A DNA stretch of 64,000 bases from Myxococcales bacterium (GTDB lineage: Bacteria > Myxococcota_A > Polyangia > Haliangiales > Haliangiaceae): positions 372,001-436,000 of the forward strand of contig JADJUW010000001.1 in the NCBI GenBank assembly GCA_016716835.1. The letters run 5' to 3'. Numbering within the stretch: position 1 is the first letter of the stretch; the number at the start of each line of letters is the position of its first letter. Positions 16,566 to 25,450 of this stretch are shown piece after piece. The position numbers and the translations under genes are program-made. The notes beneath the pieces were generated by a model. It was not told the origin of the DNA. It saw only the letters and a program-made list of their open reading frames with translations, and did not search any database.

Positions 16566-17324
16566 CTATTTTGATAGCGCGATCGATTCGTGGTGCGCCA
16601 ACACGTGGACGCGGTGACGGCTGGGGTCGGCGACCTGTAAAAGCCGCGCCTTGGGCATATGCGCTGGGCTGAGGCGCAAGTTAACGGTGCCCCAATGGAT
16701 CGGAATCATTGCGCGCGCGCCCAGCCGCTCGTAAATCGCGACGGCGGCATCTGGATCGATATGGATGCCTCGATCGAGCGACGCCTTTCGCCAACGATAG
16801 TAGGCCACCGGCAACAGGCCGCCAATCGGCAGAAGCGTGGCGGCCAAGGCGTGCCGTTTACCAATCTCATCAAAAATGGAGAAATCGGAAAAATCGACGT
16901 CGCCGGCGTGGTGGACGCGCACGTCGCCGGAGGTGGCGACGTAGCCGACACAGCTCGGCAGCTGCGATTTGCGCCAGCGACCTTGGTCGTGCGCCGTCGC
17001 GACGGCCGTGACGTGAAAGTCGCCAAATTCTAGCTCGTCGCCGACCTGGGCTTCGACAACCTCGCGAAACCCGAGGTCTGTGACAATGTGGCGTGCCCCA
17101 TACGGCACGACCAGTGGCACGTCGCGAGGCAGCGCCTTAAGGGTGTAGCGATTGAGATGGTCGACGTGCGCATGAGTAATGAGGACCGCGCTAGGCGCGC
17201 CGCCCTGCAATGCGCGGCGACGCCCGAGTGGGTCGATGAGCAGCCGCGTCGAAGGCGAGCTGATCGCCGCGGAAGCATGTCCGAGCCACGTAACCGCGAC
17301 ATCGTTGCTAGCCGGCGCGCCCAT
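16566..17324 (-). CDS. MBL-fold metal-dependent hydrolase (UlaG/NAPE-PLD-like)
   Basis: 252-aa beta-lactamase-fold hydrolase. Motifs: WLGHAS near the N-terminus, the metal site THAHVDHL (about residue 50), ATAHDQGRW (about 109), HHAGDVDFSD (about 138) and PIHWGT (about 210). The pattern fits the UlaG lactonase/NAPE-phospholipase D branch; NAPE-PLD-like enzymes cleave N-acyl phospholipids, which would suit the adjacent lipid genes, but this is inference. Promoter: the extended -10 TGATATAGC ends 6 nt before the ATG, so the mRNA is likely leaderless. Confidence 0.88.
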   Translation of the reverse strand: MGAPASNDVAVTWLGHASAAISSPSTRLLIDPLGRRRALQGGAPSAVLITHAHVDHLNRYTLKALPRDVPLVVPYGARHIVTDLGFREVVEAQVGDELEFGDFHVTAVATAHDQGRWRKSQLPSCVGYVATSGDVRVHHAGDVDFSDFSIFDEIGKRHALAATLLPIGGLLPVAYYRWRKASLDRGIHIDPDAAVAIYERLGARAMIPIHWGTVNLRLSPAHMPKARLLQVADPSRHRVHVLAHHESIALSK

Positions 17325-17330
17325 GCATCT

Positions 17331-17336
17331 GCTATA
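17331..17336 (-). promoter_or_regulatory. Extended -10 box, leaderless promoter of the MBL gene
   Basis: Minus strand TGA-TATAGC, 6 nt before the ATG at 17324. Transcription would start at or within 1-2 nt of the start codon. There is no Shine-Dalgarno. It closely matches the element at 61741-61746. Confidence 0.5.
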
Positions 17337-17350
17337 TCACACCGACTGTC

Positions 17351-17980
17351 TTGCTGACCGCATTTGTCATAGGCGCCATCTTGGGGGCCGTTACCGGCAT
17401 TCCGATTGGCCCGGTCAATGTCGCGGTTATCGATGCCGCGTATCGCCATACCTTGCGGCTCGCCCTCGCCGTGGCCTTCGGTGGGGCGCTCGCCGACGCA
17501 GCCTACGCGTTGCTGGGCATTGCGGTGGTTGGGCCGTTGCTCAAGCAGCACCCGGTGTTGCCGGCGATTCTCTTCGGCATTTCCGGCGCGGTCTTGATCG
17601 TCTATGGCTTTGTCACGAGTCGCTCACGGCCGCAAGATCCGCCGCCCGGCGCCGCGCGCGACGTCGCGTCCGCCAAGGAAGTATGGTCGGGCATCATCTT
17701 GGGCGCCTCGCTCATCCTCATGAACCCTGGGGCCTTGGTGACGTGGGTCTTTATCGTAGGCTCCTACCTCGTGGACATCACCGCAGCAGAGGGGTATGCG
17801 GCAAGCTTCGGCGTCTTCATAGGGAGCTTTTCGTGGTTTACATTGGTCGCGTATCTGACTCACCGCGGCCGCCACGTGCTCGGCGATAAAATGGCGTGGA
17901 TCCCGCGCGTCGTTGGCTGGCTGCTCATGGGCTACGGCGTGTACTCGCTGTGGCGCTGCGTAAAATATTTTCTAGTTTGA
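17351..17980 (+). CDS. LysE/RhtB-type exporter
   Basis: 209-aa inner-membrane exporter, of the kind that moves amino acids or small metabolites outward. About six hydrophobic segments. The N-terminal GAVTGIPIGPVNVAVI matches the family signature (GPxN), and ILMNPGALVTWVF is the second conserved membrane motif. The first codon is TTG at 17351, since no in-frame ATG is available. It is divergent from the MBL gene, and its 3' end overlaps the convergent gene at 17972 by 9 nt. Confidence 0.85.
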   Translation: MLTAFVIGAILGAVTGIPIGPVNVAVIDAAYRHTLRLALAVAFGGALADAAYALLGIAVVGPLLKQHPVLPAILFGISGAVLIVYGFVTSRSRPQDPPPGAARDVASAKEVWSGIILGASLILMNPGALVTWVFIVGSYLVDITAAEGYAASFGVFIGSFSWFTLVAYLTHRGRHVLGDKMAWIPRVVGWLLMGYGVYSLWRCVKYFLV

Positions 17981-18616
17981 TTCGATGACGCCGAGCAGCT
18001 CGCCGATCGAGCGCTCAAGGCGGGCCGCAAGGTCGTGAGGCACGCCGGGGTGGACCGCGAGCAGCGACGCCAAACGGCGTGCGGCGTTGGCAAGCACGCG
18101 GGTCGCCGCGGCGTCCTTGTCCGTGGCTTCTACCGGAAAGGCGACCTCTTTGTAGCGGCGCGAAAGCAGCGGCGCCTCGACGCCTTCATCAAAGGCCTCG
18201 ACGTGCATTTGCTGCAAGGTTTGGCGATCGGCCGCGCCGTGTTCGGTGGCCTTGGCGACGAAGGCCACGGTTGCCAGCGATGGAATGTTACCGAGCTGCG
18301 CTTGCGAGGCGTGCTGACTGCGCGAAAGCACCCGCGGCGCCGCCGTCTCTAAGAAACGATAGCTGCCGAGGAGCTTGGCGACGGTGGCGGTGCGCAGGTG
18401 CAACTCGCGGCGGCAATACGCGTCGAAATCGTCAAAGCCCCAGCCGCGCCAAAGCTGCTGGCTCTGGACCCGGGCAAGCTCGCGGGCGAGTTCGAGCCAG
18501 GTTTGCTTAAAGGCGCGGGCCGTCGCGATGACGCGAGCACGGCCGGGATCGCCGGCAACCGCCTGCTGGCGTTCGGCAAGCTGACGTTCGGTCTTAGTCA
18601 GAATCTTCTCGCCCAC
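17972..18616 (-). CDS. Hypothetical cytoplasmic protein
   Basis: 214-aa protein with no signal peptide or membrane segment, largely helical and charged. The central part (about residues 35-90: RAFKQTWLELARELARV, then WGFDDFDAYCRRELHLR) has the look of small helix-turn-helix or phage-associated DNA-binding helices, but I do not recognise a family. The start is GTG at 18616, the stop overlapping the LysE gene convergently. Base use is like its neighbours. Confidence 0.55.
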   Translation of the reverse strand: MGEKILTKTERQLAERQQAVAGDPGRARVIATARAFKQTWLELARELARVQSQQLWRGWGFDDFDAYCRRELHLRTATVAKLLGSYRFLETAAPRVLSRSQHASQAQLGNIPSLATVAFVAKATEHGAADRQTLQQMHVEAFDEGVEAPLLSRRYKEVAFPVEATDKDAAATRVLANAARRLASLLAVHPGVPHDLAARLERSIGELLGVIESN

Positions 18617-18746
18617 ATGCCTTGGGTACTAAACCGATCTGACAGGGGCGTCGCCGGTCGGCGCGGATTCCATAGGTTTCAGGCAGTTGGAAGTTGACCG
18701 GGCCGATTCCGGCGAGTGGCCTGAATCTTTTCGGGCCGCCCCACGT

Positions 18747-18752
18747 TATACT
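18747..18752 (+). promoter_or_regulatory. -10 box of the kinase gene
   Basis: TATACT ends 13 nt before the ATG at 18766 and only 1 nt before another ATG at 18754. With initiation about 7 nt downstream, the first ATG would be excluded, which favours 18766 as the start. Confidence 0.4.
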
Positions 18753-18765
18753 TATGAGCACGACC

Positions 18766-20700
18766 ATGTCTGATCGAAACAACGGCTCCAAAACGGCGGC
18801 CATCGGTAGCTTGGGTACGCCGGCGGCGGTCGCGCCGCCATCGTCGGCCGAGCGAATCGGCACCGGCCCAACCGTTGCCGCGTCGGCTGGGCCGTTCGCC
18901 GTGGGTTCAGCGGGGACGTCAAATCCCGGGGCGTCGCAGTCACTCGCCGCGCCGCCACAGGGGCCAAGCCTGGTTGGCGAAGTGCTCGATGGGCGCTACC
19001 GCCTAATTCGCAAGCTGGGCGAAGGCGGCATGGGCGAGGTCTACGCCGCAGAACACGTGCACATTGAGAAGCGCCTAGCCATCAAGCTGCTGCGCCCCGA
19101 GATTGTTTCAAACCAAGAAGCGGTCAATCGGTTTCGCCAAGAGGCGCGCTCGGCCTCGTCGATCGGCCACGAAAACATCATCGCGATCGAAGATTTCGGC
19201 CAGATTTCAGACGGCCGCATTTATTTGGCGATGGAGCTGCTCGACGGTCAGCCGCTGTCGGACATGTTGCCCAGCCTCGCCGCCGATCCGGTGCGCGCGC
19301 TGGCAATTCTCATCCAAACCGGGCATGGGCTCGCGGCGGCGCATGCCAAGGGCATCATCCATCGCGACATGAAACCGGAGAACGTCTTTGTTACCCGTCT
19401 CAGCGACGGCCGCGACGTGCCCAAGCTCCTGGATTTCGGCATCGCCAAGGTGTCGGGCAATGATGGCAGCAACAATTTAACCCGCACCGGCACCATCTTT
19501 GGCACGCCATATTACATGGCGCCCGAGCAAGCGCTCGGCCAGCAAGTCGACGGACGCACGGACGTCTATGCGATGGGTGTCATTTTGTATGAGGTGTTTG
19601 CGGGGTCGTTGCCTTTTGGTGGCGAGTCATTCATGGGCGTGCTGACCCAACACATTACGGCGATGCCCGAGCCGATTGCGCAACGCGCGGCTTCGGCGGG
19701 CCGCATGCTGCTGCCCGGCATCGCCGATATCGTTGCCAAGGCGATGCACAAAGAGCCAGCGCAGCGCTTCGCGACCATGAATGACATGGTCGCGGCGATG
19801 GTGGCGGTTTATCGCAACGTCTCCGGCCCTGGCATGAGCGCGCACATCATGAGCGCGCAGGGCATGGCAGGCGCAAGCCTACAAGGCGCACCGGGGGCGG
19901 CTGCGATGTCGGGCGCACTTGGTCTGCAGCCGATGTCGGTTGCCGCGGTGGCCGCGCCGGCCGCGCGCGATCCGCGCGCCGCGGGTTTCGCGCCAGCCCT
20001 CTCGCAGCAACAAGCGCCAACCGGGCCGAGCGCCGCCAGCGCAAATTATGTCGCCGCCGACGATGATGTGTTTTCGCCCAAGCCGCGCCGGCGCTCGAGC
20101 GCGTGGGTGGTTGTGGCCCTGCTCGTCATCGCGGCGGGCACGGGCGTTTGGTACACGCAGTTTGGACCAGGCGCAACGGAATCGACGAGCGCGGTCGCCG
20201 CGATCGAGCCAGCGCCGGTGGATAAGGTGGTCGTGGACAAGCCGCCCGTCGTTGCGCCGCCCGTAACACCGCCCACGGTGCCTGTGGTGACGCCGCCCGT
20301 AGAAGATGTGACACCCATCGAGGATATCAAGCCGACCGTACCGCCGATGCTGATCAGCGTAAAACCAGTTGGGGTTACCGCGGATGTAATGTCAGCCGAC
20401 GGTGAAACCCTCTTGGGCCAAACGCCGTTTGACGCGCCCGTGCGTGCCGAGGCCTATTCGGTGATCTTGCGCGCGGATGGCTATAAAGACGCGGACGTCG
20501 TTGTCAGGGAAGGCATGGCGAAAAAATCTGTCAAGCTCGTCAAGCAAAAGCGCGCGGGTGGCGGTCCGGTCATCAAGCCGCCGCGAGTGGATCCGAACTC
20601 GCAAAACAGCGTCAAGCCGCCGCCGGAGCTAACCGCCGCAGAAAAACGGCGTCAGATTTGCGAAAAAAACCCAAGCGACTCGCGTTGTGATTTGGAATAG
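18766..20700 (+). CDS. Ser/Thr protein kinase with membrane anchor and PEGA-like domain
   Basis: 644-aa transmembrane Hanks-type kinase. Order: Ala/Pro/Ser-rich N-terminus (1-70), kinase domain (about 78-345; GEGGMGEVYAA, LAIKLL, HRDMKPEN, DFGIAK, GTPYYMAPEQ), low-complexity linker, one membrane segment (WVVVALLVIAAGTGVW, about 445-465), a Pro/Val-rich stalk, and a C-terminal PEGA-like beta domain (about 528-600; ISVKPVGVTADV, LGQTPFDAP). All catalytic residues are present. ATG 18766 is preferred over 18754 from the -10 position. The 3' end overlaps the next lipoprotein gene by 14 nt, suggesting one transcript for sensor kinase and envelope proteins. Confidence 0.92.
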   Translation: MSDRNNGSKTAAIGSLGTPAAVAPPSSAERIGTGPTVAASAGPFAVGSAGTSNPGASQSLAAPPQGPSLVGEVLDGRYRLIRKLGEGGMGEVYAAEHVHIEKRLAIKLLRPEIVSNQEAVNRFRQEARSASSIGHENIIAIEDFGQISDGRIYLAMELLDGQPLSDMLPSLAADPVRALAILIQTGHGLAAAHAKGIIHRDMKPENVFVTRLSDGRDVPKLLDFGIAKVSGNDGSNNLTRTGTIFGTPYYMAPEQALGQQVDGRTDVYAMGVILYEVFAGSLPFGGESFMGVLTQHITAMPEPIAQRAASAGRMLLPGIADIVAKAMHKEPAQRFATMNDMVAAMVAVYRNVSGPGMSAHIMSAQGMAGASLQGAPGAAAMSGALGLQPMSVAAVAAPAARDPRAAGFAPALSQQQAPTGPSAASANYVAADDDVFSPKPRRRSSAWVVVALLVIAAGTGVWYTQFGPGATESTSAVAAIEPAPVDKVVVDKPPVVAPPVTPPTVPVVTPPVEDVTPIEDIKPTVPPMLISVKPVGVTADVMSADGETLLGQTPFDAPVRAEAYSVILRADGYKDADVVVREGMAKKSVKLVKQKRAGGGPVIKPPRVDPNSQNSVKPPPELTAAEKRRQICEKNPSDSRCDLE

Positions 20701-21913
20701 GTCGCGGCCACCAACCGCGGTGATGGCGTGGGTTGCCGCGTTGCTCGGCTGCGCCGGCGGCTGTGTCGACCGCGCGGTGCCGAGCCTTAGCGGCGCGCCA
20801 CGCAACGATGCCGATGGCCTCGCCTCGCTGCCCACCGCCTTGCATGGCGAGGTTGGCAACGTGGTGGCGATGCGCGGTCGCAGCGAGGCGACCACCGACG
20901 TCGTGCCCGGGCAAGTGGTCGCGTTGCGCTACGGCTTTGTCGTAAACGTAGCGGCGCCGCAGGTTGTGCCGCAGCTGGCGCTTGTCGGCGACGCCGGCAC
21001 GGCGGACTATGTACCGATTGCAAGCGCGACACTTCGCGTCGACGTGCCGCCTCACCAGTGGCGAGCCGGAGACGCCATCGTCGATGATTTGTTAATCGCG
21101 ATCCCAAGCGATTGGAGTTCGCGCACGGCGACGCTGACGTGGGGCTTAGTCTCGCGCGTGGCCGGTGAGCGCGGGCGGCTGTTGTCGGTGACCGGCGGCG
21201 AAACGCACGGTGGCTCGCTCGTGCTCGCGCGCTGGCAGGTCGAGGCCTCCGCCCGCGTGCCGCGCGGCGTGACGCCGCTTGCCTTCGTCGCGCAGGCGCC
21301 GATGATCGATGGCCGCGACGAGGAGCCTGCGTGGGCAAGCGCTCCAGCGGTAAATTTTTCCACCGCCGAAGACAGCCCGGCGCCGAGCGGCCCGACCAGC
21401 GCCAAGTTGCTGTGGGACCACGACAACCTTTACGTGTTCGTAGACGTCAAGGATGTCGACATCTCGACGCCATTTCGCCAGCGAGACGAGTCGCTGTGGC
21501 AAGCGGACGTCGTCGAGGTCTTTATCGATACCGATCAAAACCAACGCGATTATGTTGAGCTGCAGATTAGCCCCGCGGGCGTGATGTTTGACAGCCATTT
21601 TCCCGGCGGCCGCACCGACACGAGCACGCCTGCGTGGAACTCGGCGATGCAGGCGGCGGTGATGGTCGATGGCACCTTAAATCAAGGCGGCGATCAGGAT
21701 CGCGGCTATCGCGTCGAGGTGGCCATCCCGTGGCGCGACGTCAAGGCGAGCGCGCCTGCCTTTGTCGCAACGGCCGGCGCGCAGCTCGCGCTCAACGTGG
21801 TGCGCGTTGATCACGTGGCCGGTAAGCCAGCCGCTGCCTCGTGGCGCCGCATATCGTATCGCGACTTTCACGGCCTCGATCGGCTGTTGCCCGTGGTGTT
21901 GATGTCGCCGTAG
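20687..21913 (+). CDS. Lipoprotein with CBM9/DOMON-like domain
   Basis: 408-aa predicted lipoprotein. The GTG start at 20687 gives an Arg-containing n-region (WNRSRPP) before the hydrophobic core and lipobox LLGC; the internal ATG at 20723 would lack that charge. The C-terminal half (about 210-400) resembles carbohydrate-binding family 9: EEPAWASAP, LLWDHDNLYVFVDVKD, QADVVEVFIDTD and YVELQISPAG. Family 9 domains bind sugars or haem-like ligands in extracellular enzymes. The start lies inside the kinase gene's end (14-nt overlap). Confidence 0.72.
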   Translation: MIWNRSRPPTAVMAWVAALLGCAGGCVDRAVPSLSGAPRNDADGLASLPTALHGEVGNVVAMRGRSEATTDVVPGQVVALRYGFVVNVAAPQVVPQLALVGDAGTADYVPIASATLRVDVPPHQWRAGDAIVDDLLIAIPSDWSSRTATLTWGLVSRVAGERGRLLSVTGGETHGGSLVLARWQVEASARVPRGVTPLAFVAQAPMIDGRDEEPAWASAPAVNFSTAEDSPAPSGPTSAKLLWDHDNLYVFVDVKDVDISTPFRQRDESLWQADVVEVFIDTDQNQRDYVELQISPAGVMFDSHFPGGRTDTSTPAWNSAMQAAVMVDGTLNQGGDQDRGYRVEVAIPWRDVKASAPAFVATAGAQLALNVVRVDHVAGKPAAASWRRISYRDFHGLDRLLPVVLMSP

Positions 21914-21922
21914 CGAAGCGCC

Positions 21923-23611
21923 ATGGTACATTCAACGGCTATGGCCTCTTGGGTGCGATTGGCCGCCGTGCTTGGCGGCGTTTGTCTAGCTTGTACGGCG
22001 CCATCGGGCCCGCCCGCGCCGCGATCGGTGGGTGCGGTGCCGAGTTGGCGAAGCGAAGGGCAGGCCCCCGCGCGCGCCACGGGGACCGCGGCCGTTGACT
22101 ACGCCGCGCTGGTGGCAGCGCCGATGGCCGCAACCCATTACAACGCCGCGACGCGACCAGCCCCGCTCGATTCGCCCGTGCACCGCGAGGTCGCGGCGCG
22201 TGTGGCGGCGCTCGCCGCGCGCGAGCGGCTGACGGCGCCCGAGCGAGACGGCCGCCTAGATTGGGCGCTGACGTCGCTGGCCGCGGCGTTGCCCGAAGGC
22301 GGGATGCTGCCCAATGCGGTGGTCGAATTTGCCATGCGGCGCCACGGCATCGTCGAGCCGTCACCGACCTTGCTGATCTTGTGGGGGCCGCCGCACGACG
22401 TCGAGGGACTAGGTCAGCAGCTCGAAAGCAGCTTAGCGGAAATGGTAAAGGCGGGTGACGCGCTGGCGTCCGGCGTCGGCCTGGCCGCCAAAGGCGACGT
22501 CGCGGCGATCATCATCGGCATCATGCCGCGCGAGGTCGCGTTGGCGCCGGTGCCACGTGCGCTAGAGCGCGGTGGCGCGTTCGTGCTCGAGGGCGCGCTT
22601 GCCTCGCACCTGCACACGCCGCAGGTGGTGGTGACGCACGATGACGGCAGCATCGTGCGCTACCCTGCCGGGCGTGGGCCAACGTTTGCCGCCACGGTGC
22701 CTTGTGGGACCCGGGTCGGCCAGCAGCAGCTCGAGGTCACCGCCGATGGTCGGCAAGGTGCTACCGTGGTGGCAAATTTTCCGGTTTGGTGCGGCGTCAG
22801 CGCGCCGACGACGATGGCGCCTGTGGCCGTGCGCGGCGAACCGCTCTATGGCGATCTCGCCGAGGCTGAGGCGGCGATGCTTGAGCTGGTCAATGCGGAT
22901 CGCAAAGCCGCGTCGCTTGCGCCCCTGCTATCCGATCCGAGGTTAGTCGAAATTGGCCGCGCGCATAGTCGCGACATGAAGGCCAGCGGCGTGGTCGCGC
23001 ACAAGTCCGCGGCAACCGGCGATGCCAGCGACCGCGTCAAGCGCGCGGGCGTGCTGACCTCAACCATCCTTGAAAACGTGGCGCGCGCGGTTGGCATTGC
23101 TGAGGCGCACGAGGCGCTCATGAATAGCCCAGGGCACCGTGCCAACCTCATGTCGACTACGGCGACGCATGTCGGCATCGGCATTGAGTTTGGCGAGGTC
23201 ATCGGAGGTCTGCGCGAGGTCTATGTCACGCAGGTGTTTATCCTCATTCCGCCCAAGGCCGATCGCGCGGCGCTGATCGCACGCATCGAGCGCGACCTGG
23301 CTGGGCGGCGGCTGGTGCGCGACGGCGAGCTCGCCGGCGTTGCGCAGCGGCTTGCGACCGAGCTTGCGGCAGGCAAATCAACGCAGGCTGCTAGCGCCTT
23401 GCTCGATACCTTGATGCCAAGTTTAGCGCCGCGTTTCCGCAGCGTCGGTAGCGCGATCGCGGCGACGGCATCGCCAGAGACGCTGGATCTTGCGGCGCTC
23501 GCCAAAGGCGCCGCGGGACCCTTGGTCGGCGTTGGCATCGCTCAGGGGCGGCATGCCGAATTGGGCGAAAACACCGTCTGGGTGGTCCTGCTCTACGGCG
23601 TATCGCGCTAA
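21923..23611 (+). CDS. Lipoprotein with CAP (SCP/PR-1) domain
   Basis: 562-aa exported protein. N-terminal hydrophobic stretch with Cys (RLAAVLGGVCLAC) fits a lipoprotein signal. Residues about 316-440 form a CAP domain: MLELVNADRKAASLAPL, RAHSRDMKASGVVAHKSA, ENVARAVG and HEALMNSPGHRANLMS carry the His and Glu of the CAP cavity. The N-terminal 300 and C-terminal 120 residues match nothing I know. It starts 9 nt after the CBM9-like gene, so kinase, CBM9 and CAP genes form one operon. Confidence 0.8.
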   Translation: MVHSTAMASWVRLAAVLGGVCLACTAPSGPPAPRSVGAVPSWRSEGQAPARATGTAAVDYAALVAAPMAATHYNAATRPAPLDSPVHREVAARVAALAARERLTAPERDGRLDWALTSLAAALPEGGMLPNAVVEFAMRRHGIVEPSPTLLILWGPPHDVEGLGQQLESSLAEMVKAGDALASGVGLAAKGDVAAIIIGIMPREVALAPVPRALERGGAFVLEGALASHLHTPQVVVTHDDGSIVRYPAGRGPTFAATVPCGTRVGQQQLEVTADGRQGATVVANFPVWCGVSAPTTMAPVAVRGEPLYGDLAEAEAAMLELVNADRKAASLAPLLSDPRLVEIGRAHSRDMKASGVVAHKSAATGDASDRVKRAGVLTSTILENVARAVGIAEAHEALMNSPGHRANLMSTTATHVGIGIEFGEVIGGLREVYVTQVFILIPPKADRAALIARIERDLAGRRLVRDGELAGVAQRLATELAAGKSTQAASALLDTLMPSLAPRFRSVGSAIAATASPETLDLAALAKGAAGPLVGVGIAQGRHAELGENTVWVVLLYGVSR

Positions 23612-23628
23612 CGCGACCCGCGCGTCAG

Positions 23629-25347
23629 TTAGCTCGCGCGGGGCAATTGCGCGACGGCTTCCGCGACCAGGTCCTGCGCGCGGCGTGGCTTGATCCCCAG
23701 CGGGCCCAGCAACGAGGCCGCCGATTGTTGATGATAAATGGTGTCGCGCATGGGCCGCAACGCCGCCGGCACGGCGTGCCGCGCGAGGCGCGTCGCATGC
23801 GCCGCGAGCCGCGGTTGGCGCGCGAGGCGTTGCAAGAGCGGCATCACGCCATGCCCCCAACGCGCACGCCCTTGATGGTGCATGAGCGCGGAAAACGTCG
23901 GCACGGGCAGCGCATCGCTGATCAAATGGAAGGTCTTGCCCGCCGCGGCCCGGTGGCGCGAAAGCACGGCTAACGCCTCGGCCACGTAGGATGCCTCCAC
24001 GACGTGCACCTGCGCCCATGGCGGCACGGGCAGGGGCAGGTGTGGGTGCCGCGCCATCCACGCCAGCAAGCGATTGCCGGCGAGTTGTGCCACCGCGTCC
24101 TCGGCAAGATCAATGCACGCACTCGCGCGCGCGATCACGATCGGAAGTTGGGTTCGCATCGCGGCGTACACCGCCTCGACGCGAGCCTTTTGCTCGTCGT
24201 AGCGAAAGAGCCACGGCCCCAGCGTCGGCGCCATCGATTCAAGGTACGGCCCTGGATCATTGCCCGCGACGAACGTGCTCGAAAGATACGTCACGTGATC
24301 GATGGCGGCGGCTTGCGTCGCAAGGGCCAGCACCTGGCGCGCCACCAACTCGCCTTGCCAAGCGGCGTGGCCGAGGGCATCGTCGTCGTCGGTCTCATCA
24401 ATGACAACGATGGAGGTTAGTTGCTGCCGCAGATCGCTATACTCGTCCGCCGAAAGCCCGAGATGCATGTGCGCGGCGTCGCCTACCAGCACGGTGAGCC
24501 TTGCGCCAAAAGGCGAGGCCGCGGCCCATTGCTCCATGGCCGGCGCGGCGGCCTGGGTCGAAAGCAGATAGACGCGGACGTGTTCGGGCGCCGCGAGGTG
24601 CGTCGCACACGCCAAGGCGATGGGGTGGGGCGCGCCCACGATTAGCGTCGTGTAGTGATCCGCCAGCACCGGGGCATGCCGCGCGATCGAGGTGGCGGCC
24701 GGCCGGCGGGGGGCCTTGCGCCCTCTCGCCTCGGTGATCGTGAGCGGACCGAAACCGGCCTCCAGCGTTTTTACGAGCGCATCGACCTGCCTGATGAGCT
24801 CGGGCTCGTCTCCGGTATTGTCGATGACCCAGTTGGCCAGCCGTACCTTGTCCGCCAGCGGCAGTTGCGCCGCAATGCGCGCCGCGGCTTGTTTGGGCGC
24901 GTGCCCGTCGCGGGCGACGACGCGTCGTTGTTGCACCTCGGGGGGCGCGGTGACGACGATCAAGCCGTCGAGCTGCTTGTAGGTGCCGGTCTCAACCAGC
25001 AACGCGGCCTCATAAAATACGACATGGTAACCAAGCTCACCCAGGCGATCGCGTTCGGCACAGGCCGCCTTCCAAATGCGGGGATGCAATATGGCTTCGA
25101 GCTCGCGACGCGCCTCATCATCGGCAAAAACGATGCTCGCCAGCGCCGCGCGATCAAGCGCGCCTCCAGCGCCGAGCACGGCGGCACCAAAGCGAGCCGT
25201 GATCTCGCGTAGCGCGACGCTGCCTGGGCGTACCAGCTCGCGGGTCAGGCCGTCGGCATCGATGACCGCGGCGCCGAGTTGGCGTAGCCGTGCGGCCACC
25301 GTGCTTTTGCCCGATGCGATGCCACCCGTAAGGCCAAGGGTTATCAT
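23629..25347 (-). CDS. coaE: Dephospho-CoA kinase fused to an NAD(P)-binding SDR-like domain
   Basis: CoaE phosphorylates dephospho-CoA, the last step of CoA synthesis. 572 aa, whereas CoaE alone is about 200. Residues 1-200 are a full CoaE: P-loop LGLTGGIASGKSTVA, DADGLTRELV, LHPRI, and VIDNTGD. A 25-residue basic linker (KAPRRPAAT) leads into residues 230-572, which look like an extended short-chain dehydrogenase/thioester-reductase: nucleotide-binding YTTLIVGAPHPIAL, YLSSTFV, and YxxxK in FRYDEQKARVE. The frame is continuous and no start lies between the two parts, so it is one polypeptide. ATG 25347 follows TATACG by 8 nt. It diverges from engB. Confidence 0.85.
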   Translation of the reverse strand: MITLGLTGGIASGKSTVAARLRQLGAAVIDADGLTRELVRPGSVALREITARFGAAVLGAGGALDRAALASIVFADDEARRELEAILHPRIWKAACAERDRLGELGYHVVFYEAALLVETGTYKQLDGLIVVTAPPEVQQRRVVARDGHAPKQAAARIAAQLPLADKVRLANWVIDNTGDEPELIRQVDALVKTLEAGFGPLTITEARGRKAPRRPAATSIARHAPVLADHYTTLIVGAPHPIALACATHLAAPEHVRVYLLSTQAAAPAMEQWAAASPFGARLTVLVGDAAHMHLGLSADEYSDLRQQLTSIVVIDETDDDDALGHAAWQGELVARQVLALATQAAAIDHVTYLSSTFVAGNDPGPYLESMAPTLGPWLFRYDEQKARVEAVYAAMRTQLPIVIARASACIDLAEDAVAQLAGNRLLAWMARHPHLPLPVPPWAQVHVVEASYVAEALAVLSRHRAAAGKTFHLISDALPVPTFSALMHHQGRARWGHGVMPLLQRLARQPRLAAHATRLARHAVPAALRPMRDTIYHQQSAASLLGPLGIKPRRAQDLVAEAVAQLPRAS

Positions 25348-25355
25348 GCCCCTAC

Positions 25356-25361
25356 CGTATA
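25356..25361 (-). promoter_or_regulatory. -10 box of coaE fusion gene
   Basis: Minus strand TATACG, ending 8 nt before the ATG at 25347. The same hexamer at the same spacing precedes the divergent engB gene. Confidence 0.4.
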
Positions 25362-25436
25362 TCGCGCGCCCTGTCGCCTCGCAATCTGGTGGCGTGCATG
25401 GCAGAGGAACTGATCGATTTTGCGGCTCGCCTGCGG

Positions 25437-25442
25437 TATACG
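25437..25442 (+). promoter_or_regulatory. -10 box of engB
   Basis: TATACG, ending 8 nt before the ATG at 25451, with no Shine-Dalgarno between. Probable leaderless or near-leaderless start. Confidence 0.4.
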
Positions 25443-25450
25443 GGACGGCG

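Noticed and set aside
25076..25450. N-terminal extension of EngB
   Set aside because: The upstream frame is open but low-complexity and overlaps coaE; EngB begins at the ATG at 25451.
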